DNA from: CAZYQW01 sp964649825 | GTDB taxonomy: Bacteria > Planctomycetota > B15-G4 > JADJEK01 | DNA: 10,524 nt | Assembly (NCBI GenBank): GCA_964649825.1 | Contig: CAZYQW010000034.1 | Span: 1 to 10,524 of the forward strand | Reading direction: 5' to 3' | Shown here: piece by piece, positions 7,701 to 10,524 of the stretch | Layout of the letters: the number at the start of each line of letters is the position of its first letter | Position numbering within the stretch: the stretch's first letter is position 1 | Notes under the pieces: model-generated | What the model was told of the DNA's origin: nothing | The model's database searches: none | The model's input: the letters and a program-made list of their open reading frames with translations, nothing else | Position numbers and translations under genes: made by a program

Positions 7701-8147
7701 CACGAGCCCGCACGCCTGAACTCGAACTACCCGACTCTTCCCGCGTCGACGCCGGCCGCGCTGTTTGCACTCTCGCTGTTGGGCGAGGAGATCAAGGACG
7801 GCACGTTCCGCCGCCCCCGAATGTACGTGCTCCAGCGCCGTCCGCGCGAGTATCGCTGCCGCAGCGAGCGGACGTTCGTCGCCGATGCGTCGGGCAACCT
7901 CTACTTCTGGTATTACGCCACGCTCGCCATGTTCCGCGTGGGTGGGGACGAGTGGCAGGAGTGGAACGCGGCGATGAAGGAGACCCTGCTCCCGTCGCAG
8001 GAACGTGACGGCTCGTGGCGTCCGATCTCGCCGTATGCGGAGCGGGCGAAGGACACGAACCGCGACCGGTGCTACTCGACGGCGATGTGCGTGCTGACGC
8101 TCGAGGTCTACTACCGATACTTCACGCCCCTCCTGAAGGTGAAGTGA
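4704..8147 (+). CDS. PD40 propeller / TonB-like TM / squalene-cyclase-like toroid fusion
   Basis: This 1147-residue membrane protein has several parts. Residues 9-24 form TM1. Residues 60-315 form a five-unit PD40/WD40-like propeller with repeated ASDRxGGxGGFDLYR-type motifs (136-151, 246-261) and variants near 188-204 and 298-312. TM2 is 329-345. A short basic loop (346-357) suggests a cytoplasmic turn. TM3 (358-373) is CFLVALLLHLLLLWWF with His366 inside. Residues about 375-795 are low-complexity, rich in Ala, Pro, Arg and Asp, and probably disordered. Residues about 800-1147 form an alpha/alpha toroid of the prenyltransferase/squalene oxidase repeat type, with QW-like motifs at QSADGYWG (817-824), YGGWGYF and QERDGSWRP. 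I see no DXDD catalytic motif, so cyclase activity is doubtful. By the positive-inside rule the propeller, linker and toroid all face the periplasm. GGGAGG (4693-4698) lies five bases before the ATG. The tight link to ExbB/ExbD and TM3 suggest a TonB/TolA-like driven partner; this is inference. Confidence 0.88.
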   Translation: MRGQLGKNVVIAVALLATGFFAAYLRFRPHLGNESSWTDGERHFESALAEKVRYAIFDEPAPLAPAVNTGGSEVGPAVSADGLYLVFVAGEEGLNRDLYVAELVDGEPSTARPLSLVNSPNDEIAPCFAGDVLYFASDRAGGAGGFDLYRSRCRNGAFDPPEPLPGGVNTKDDEVDPAVAPGSDAIAYASNRERGNRRDFDLYLATPGATSDDGRLEYAIEPLAALNSNFDDREPAFTADGVTVFFASDRDAAAGGFDLFRSVRDRGAFLPPEAVPGVNTECSERTPRPSADGFTLWFAAEEEPATFDLYRARSRELFRVPGRPIGWFDLLVLLSLLLVALLAWLAKRWETLDVLYKCFLVALLLHLLLLWWFQRVPVEGAEIELPPGRDALFKVSIASARTQAGATRERAGRLDATPNRARAEGAPDRVATAVAASVPRSAPNPSIERAAAVPESSPARQHDADSTPAPPRPRSELQVAFEDRGETIERRTGAAPALALAAPARTSTALPARDTTDAPERGVLTALSTSAIGRTDLSPARPTLARAERVDTGGELPAKQGAVAPSPDAADDVGSVALEDRETFEPVAAGIPGDEALEPLAPKLASTLPSRDEGLGAPSRIEAFANALLDGDDRSPAFDAAPAASELPRLAGSSGPDATPTRERGDFAPAADGRAAELPAVALNDDEEAPDERGRPDPDDSDRQPTRSGDLLAALTPRAAGDLPRRARATATSPTRLAFDVPARPSAPTFVPKALVLDEVRRPPETEVVYEAPARLEHTPYKNRFGLEKQKAIESHGGSRETEQAVAMGLKYLRSRQSADGYWGSSNDYEEKYGYVCIGKSALCLLAFLGAGHTPASGTEHSDVARRAVDFLLQVQDDESGHFGWTSAYSHGIATYALAECYAITEDETLRRPIDRAVAHILANQNTRRDPRLYGGWGYFNPEGPHYDQWARVSVSAWQIMALESARLAGVPVPDEAFENARTFLANTFDEDQGYFRYSHEPARLNSNYPTLPASTPAALFALSLLGEEIKDGTFRRPRMYVLQRRPREYRCRSERTFVADASGNLYFWYYATLAMFRVGGDEWQEWNAAMKETLLPSQERDGSWRPISPYAERAKDTNRDRCYSTAMCVLTLEVYYRYFTPLLKVK

Positions 8148-8172
8148 ACCCGACCGAGACGCTTCCCCTCCC

Positions 8173-8218
8173 GACGCGACCGCGCGAAGAAAACCCCGCG
8201 GGGGACCCAAGTCGCGTC
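8173..8218. terminator. Inverted repeat after the operon, possible transcript end
   Basis: GACGCGAC (8173-8180) and GTCGCGTC (8211-8218) are perfect 8-base inverted arms around a 30-base loop that itself contains the palindrome CCCCGCGGGG (8194-8203). It begins 26 bases after the stop of the large fusion gene and lies before the sigma factor gene, the right place to separate two transcripts. There is no T-run, so classic intrinsic termination is not shown. It could also be a regulatory structure. Confidence 0.3.
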
Positions 8219-8225
8219 CCGGCCA

Positions 8226-8231
8226 TAGAAT
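8226..8231 (+). promoter_or_regulatory. Possible housekeeping -10 element
   Basis: TAGAAT differs from the TATAAT consensus at one base and stands out in GC-rich surroundings. No good -35 is seen 16-18 bases upstream. If it is used, transcription would begin near 8238 and leave a leader of about 65 bases before the sigma factor ATG at 8304. That leader would include the hairpin CCCCGG-GAA-CCGGGG (8259-8273). Confidence 0.2.
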
Positions 8232-8263
8232 AGCGCGCCGGTACGGATCATGGCGCCCCCCCG

Positions 8264-8289
8264 GGAACCGGGGAGGCGGCGCGAACGTT
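8264..8289 (+). promoter_or_regulatory. Possible ECF-type promoter, GGAAC-N17-CGTT
   Basis: GGAAC (8264-8268) and CGTT (8286-8289) are separated by 17 bases, matching the general form of ECF promoters, particularly GGAAC-N16/17-CGTT of EcfG-type factors. It lies directly before the preferred sigma factor start at 8304, giving a very short leader. ECF genes often autoregulate, so this fits. Caveats: GGAAC overlaps a perfect 6-bp hairpin (8259-8273), and the perfect inverted repeat ACCGG-T-CCGGT (8290-8300) sits at the expected transcription start. Confidence 0.35.
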
Positions 8290-8303
8290 ACCGGTCCGGT
8301 TTC

Positions 8304-8894
8304 ATGAAGCCCAACGATCAACCGACTGACGAGTCGCTGGCGACGGCGGCGGGCCGGGGTTCTCGCGACGCGTTCGAGGACCTCGTGTTCCGCTATGGTT
8401 CGGCCGTCCTCGCGGTCGTCGAGAGACAGGTGGGCGATCACCACGGCGCGCTCGACCTCGCCCAGGAGATCTGGGTGAAGGTGTTCCGCGCGATCACGCG
8501 GTTCCGGCCGGACGGCTCCTTCCGTTCGTGGCTCTTCAGCATCGCGTTGAACCACGTCCGGGACGCGCGCCGCCAGCAGGCCCGCAGCAAGGTGGTCTAC
8601 ATGGACGAGTTCCGCGCGTCCCCGAGCGCCTCGCGGTCGTTCGATCCGCGCGGTCGGACCGAAGAGCACGCGGCGATCGAGGCGGCGCTCGCACAAGTCC
8701 CCGAGCCGTTTCGCACCGCGCTGGTCCTGATCGACGTAATGCAGCTCTCCTACGAGGAGGCCGCGGGCTCCCTCTCCTGCGCCGTCGGAACCGTGAAGTC
8801 GCGGGTGAACCGCGGCCGTTTCCACTTCCGTGACGTGTACCGAAAGACGAACGGCGACGAGGACCCCGTCGCCAGGCCGTGCCACCCCGGGTGA
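8304..8894 (+). CDS. ECF-type RNA polymerase sigma-70 factor
   Basis: This is a 196-residue ECF sigma factor that directs RNA polymerase to a dedicated promoter set. Region 2 spans about 20-91, with the core-binding stretch LDLAQEIWVKVFRAITRF (50-67) and SFRSWLFSIALNHVRD (72-87). Region 4 spans about 125-180, with the LPxxxR-like VPEPFRTALVLIDVMQLSYE and a helix-turn-helix ending in VGTVKSRVNRGR (161-172). Both expected regions are intact. The start at 8304 gives a normal ECF N-terminus. An upstream in-frame ATG at 8250 would add 18 Arg- and Pro-rich residues and place the candidate ECF promoter inside the gene, so it is less likely. Neither start has a strong ribosome binding site. The next gene begins five bases after the stop and encodes the probable anti-sigma factor. 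The ECF subgroup cannot be assigned by eye. Confidence 0.93.
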   Translation: MKPNDQPTDESLATAAGRGSRDAFEDLVFRYGSAVLAVVERQVGDHHGALDLAQEIWVKVFRAITRFRPDGSFRSWLFSIALNHVRDARRQQARSKVVYMDEFRASPSASRSFDPRGRTEEHAAIEAALAQVPEPFRTALVLIDVMQLSYEEAAGSLSCAVGTVKSRVNRGRFHFRDVYRKTNGDEDPVARPCHPG

Positions 8895-8899
8895 ACGAC

Positions 8900-10360
8900 A
8901 TGAACTGCGAGACCATCCGAGAACTCTTCTCCGCCGAGCTCGAACGTCGCGGCGACGTGTCGCGGCCGAACGACGTGACCCGGCACCTCGAGCGGTGCGA
9001 GGTGTGCCGCGCCGACTTCTCGTCGTTCGAGAAGGCGGTGATCGCGCTCCAAGACCTCGGCAATCTCGGTGATCTCGGTCGACCGACGGCGCCGCGCTAC
9101 GTCGACTCCATCATGGCCGCCGTCGACGGCGCCGCACGGCGCGACCTCCACGGGGAGTCGGACGACGATGGATCGGACGACGCGCGCACGCGCGGCGTGC
9201 TCGATGATTGCTTCCTCCGCGCGGTGACGGGCGGGCCGTCCCGCCCGCGGCTCCGCGTCGCGTTCGCGCGCGTCGCGTCCCACGTGGCGACGGCGGTGGT
9301 CGGCGCCGCGGCCGCGGTCTTCCTGCTTCCGATGATTCGCTCGGCCGTCCCGCCCGAGCTGGTCCGGACGTACGTCGCCGAGCGACCAAACCCCGTCGTC
9401 GAGCTGCTCTCCGGAACCGGAACGATCGAGCGGGGCGGGCGCGCGCTGTCCCTGTCCGAGGTTCCGATCGCGGTCGAGCCGAACGATCGGATCCTGGTCG
9501 AGAACGGCGCCGGAGTGACGATCGACTTCGGCGAGGGCGGGGGCGTCCGTCTCGAGGCCCGCCCGGCCGCGGCGCCCGACCCGGCCGCGGCGCCCGACCC
9601 GGTCGTGATCGAGCGCCCGGTGCGCGAGCCCGCCATCTTCCGCATCGCTCTCCACGAAGACGCGATCGACCGCGCCGCGGTGCGCTTCGAACGCGCCCTG
9701 ACGCTGGTCTCGGCGTCGATCCGCTCCCTCGGGCGGTCCGCGCGCGACCGCTCCGGCGACGAGCCCCTCGTGCGCGGCGCGCCGGCCACCGACGGCGACC
9801 CGGCTCCGTCGCGCGAGAGCCCGGGTTCCGAGCCAGAGCCCGCATCGCTCGCGTCGCCCTCGGTCGGGCCGTTCGAGTCGGCGTCCGGTGCGGCGGTCGC
9901 GGCTTCGTCGGACGCGGCGCCCCACGTTCCGTGGACGCCGGCGCGGGTGGAGGCCGCACCGGTCGCCGCACCGCCCGCCGGCGCGTGGGCGCCGAGCCGG
10001 GTCATGGTGCGCTACGGGACCCAGGGACAGACGACGATCGAGGCGCGCGGTGCGCCGTACGAGGTGATCCCGCGGCTCATCCTGCTGCTCGACGATCCCG
10101 ACCCGGCCGTGGTCGATCTCGCCCGTGCACGGCTCGACACGATCCGGGACGAGCTCCGCCGCGATCCCGACCTGGGCTCGCGGCTCGTCGACCCTGACCA
10201 GGCGCCGGCCGGCGCGGGCGCGCTCTCTTTCGTGAAGGGACTGTTCACGGACGCGAAGCCGAAGCCGGCCGAACCCGCCACCGAGGGCGAGTCGTGGCGG
10301 CTCTGGTGGGAGAAGAACGCCGAGCACGTGCTCGCGAACGACACGTGGGGCACGTTCTGA
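8900..10360 (+). CDS. Zinc-finger membrane anti-sigma factor with FecR-like domain
   Basis: This 486-residue protein is probably the negative regulator of the sigma factor just upstream. The N-terminus has the anti-sigma zinc finger signature HLERCEVC (His29, Cys33, Cys36), with Cys3 a possible fourth ligand. One membrane helix follows at about 125-146. The periplasmic part has a FecR-like segment (about 165-220) including EPNDRILVENGAGVTIDF (193-210). A Pro/Ala/Ser-rich linker covers about 221-365. The C-terminus has a HEAT-like helical segment (about 386-418) with DDPDPAVVDLARARL, and ends in a WRLWWEKN motif (466-473) like those at the ends of HEAT-containing proteins. In known systems the N-terminus holds the sigma factor at the membrane until a periplasmic signal acts. 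Start choice is uncertain: GTG at 8879 or 8891 (the latter overlapping the sigma stop) are possible, but ATG 8900 gives the usual short lead to the finger. No clear ribosome binding site is seen, which suggests translational coupling. Confidence 0.85.
   Translation: MNCETIRELFSAELERRGDVSRPNDVTRHLERCEVCRADFSSFEKAVIALQDLGNLGDLGRPTAPRYVDSIMAAVDGAARRDLHGESDDDGSDDARTRGVLDDCFLRAVTGGPSRPRLRVAFARVASHVATAVVGAAAAVFLLPMIRSAVPPELVRTYVAERPNPVVELLSGTGTIERGGRALSLSEVPIAVEPNDRILVENGAGVTIDFGEGGGVRLEARPAAAPDPAAAPDPVVIERPVREPAIFRIALHEDAIDRAAVRFERALTLVSASIRSLGRSARDRSGDEPLVRGAPATDGDPAPSRESPGSEPEPASLASPSVGPFESASGAAVAASSDAAPHVPWTPARVEAAPVAAPPAGAWAPSRVMVRYGTQGQTTIEARGAPYEVIPRLILLLDDPDPAVVDLARARLDTIRDELRRDPDLGSRLVDPDQAPAGAGALSFVKGLFTDAKPKPAEPATEGESWRLWWEKNAEHVLANDTWGTF
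9563..9598 (+). repeat. Perfect 18-base tandem duplication in the anti-sigma gene
   Basis: The unit CCGGCCGCGGCGCCCGAC occurs twice without mismatch (9563-9580 and 9581-9598). In frame it encodes Pro-Ala-Ala-Ala-Pro-Asp twice, just after the FecR-like segment at the start of the periplasmic linker. It preserves the frame. The perfect identity suggests a recent slippage event in a tolerant linker. Confidence 0.9.
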
Positions 10361-10524
10361 CGATGAGCGCGTTCCACGCACCTAGGAGTGTGTCCGAGTA
10401 TTCGCGCGGCATTCGACCGGCTGCGAAGCCCGGTGGACTTCGTCGCTCGTCGTCACCGTATCTTCTCCTGATATGGATCCTCCTCGCTCCTCGCCACCGG
10501 GCTTCTCGCTCGGTCTCGGTGCTC
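10361..10524. other. Non-coding right flank
   Basis: No gene is supported after the anti-sigma stop. An open frame from ATG 10363 runs off the end of the window as 54 codons, but its codon use lacks the strong third-position GC of the neighbours, and it overlaps the repeat-like element at 10382-10474. I see no T-rich terminator directly after the stop. Confidence 0.45.
10382..10474 (-). repeat. Inverted relative of the left-end repeat
   Basis: On the minus strand this element ends in CACACTCCTAG (10392 to 10382), 9 of 11 bases identical to CACACCACTAG of the left-end copy A. Its hairpin GTATC-TTCTCCT-GATAT (10458-10474) lies 72 bases from CTAG; in copy A the hairpin is 71 bases from CTAG. 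The 20 bases next to the hairpin on the CTAG side agree at about 14 positions, while the middle diverges. The CTAG ends of the two elements face each other across the gene block. Confidence 0.4.

Noticed and set aside
7101..8147. An active squalene-hopene cyclase
   Set aside because: The QW-like repeats fit the fold, but no DXDD motif is visible and the length (about 350 residues) is roughly half of a full two-domain cyclase.
8250..8303. An 18-residue N-terminal extension of the sigma factor from ATG 8250
   Set aside because: The added residues are Arg/Pro-rich and not sigma-like, the ribosome binding site is poor, and the candidate ECF promoter and hairpin would fall within the gene.
6525..8885. 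A 786-codon minus-strand open frame across the end of the fusion gene and the sigma gene
   Set aside because: It overlaps two well-supported + strand genes and an intergenic region. The protein shows no domain signature, as expected for an antisense frame in GC-rich DNA.
10363..10524. A partial open frame starting at ATG 10363 and leaving the window
   Set aside because: It has no ribosome binding site, atypical codon use and overlap with the repeat-like element. The hydrophobic stretch it encodes comes from the CTCCTCGCTCC-type sequence of that element.

Overview
The window is very GC-rich and every convincing gene lies on the + strand. The gene content is a giant TPR protein, an ExbB/ExbD-type proton channel pair, a PD40 propeller fused to a squalene-cyclase-like alpha/alpha toroid, and an ECF sigma factor with a composite membrane anti-sigma factor. 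This mix is typical of Planctomycetota or a nearby diderm lineage. That assignment is an inference from gene content; no rRNA or other phylogenetic marker is present.

Layout. Positions 1-444 are non-coding and hold two diverged direct copies of a roughly 100-bp element, then a short inverted repeat before the first gene. Positions 445-8147 look like one transcription unit of four genes: a 1003-aa TPR protein, a MotA/TolQ/ExbB channel subunit, an ExbD/TolR subunit, and a 1147-aa multidomain membrane protein. Gaps are 94, 42 and 10 nt, and each gene has a Shine-Dalgarno-like sequence. Positions 8148-8303 contain an inverted repeat that may end the first transcript, and two candidate promoter signals. 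Positions 8304-10360 encode an ECF sigma factor and, 5 nt downstream, its likely membrane anti-sigma factor (zinc finger, one membrane segment, FecR-like domain, HEAT-like C-terminus). Positions 10361-10524 are non-coding and carry an element resembling those at the left end, in inverted orientation.

How the genes may work together. The first four genes read like a rebuilt Tol-Pal/TonB machine: a CpoB-like TPR protein, TolQ-like and TolR-like subunits, and one protein combining a TolB-like propeller, a membrane helix with an embedded histidine as in TonB and TolA, a roughly 420-residue disordered linker and a terminal toroid. The proposal is that the ExbB/ExbD pair uses the proton motive force to move the large protein's periplasmic part, which reaches the envelope or outer membrane through the linker. 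This is inference from architecture and order. The sigma/anti-sigma pair next door is a separate envelope-signalling module; nothing visible shows that it controls the operon.
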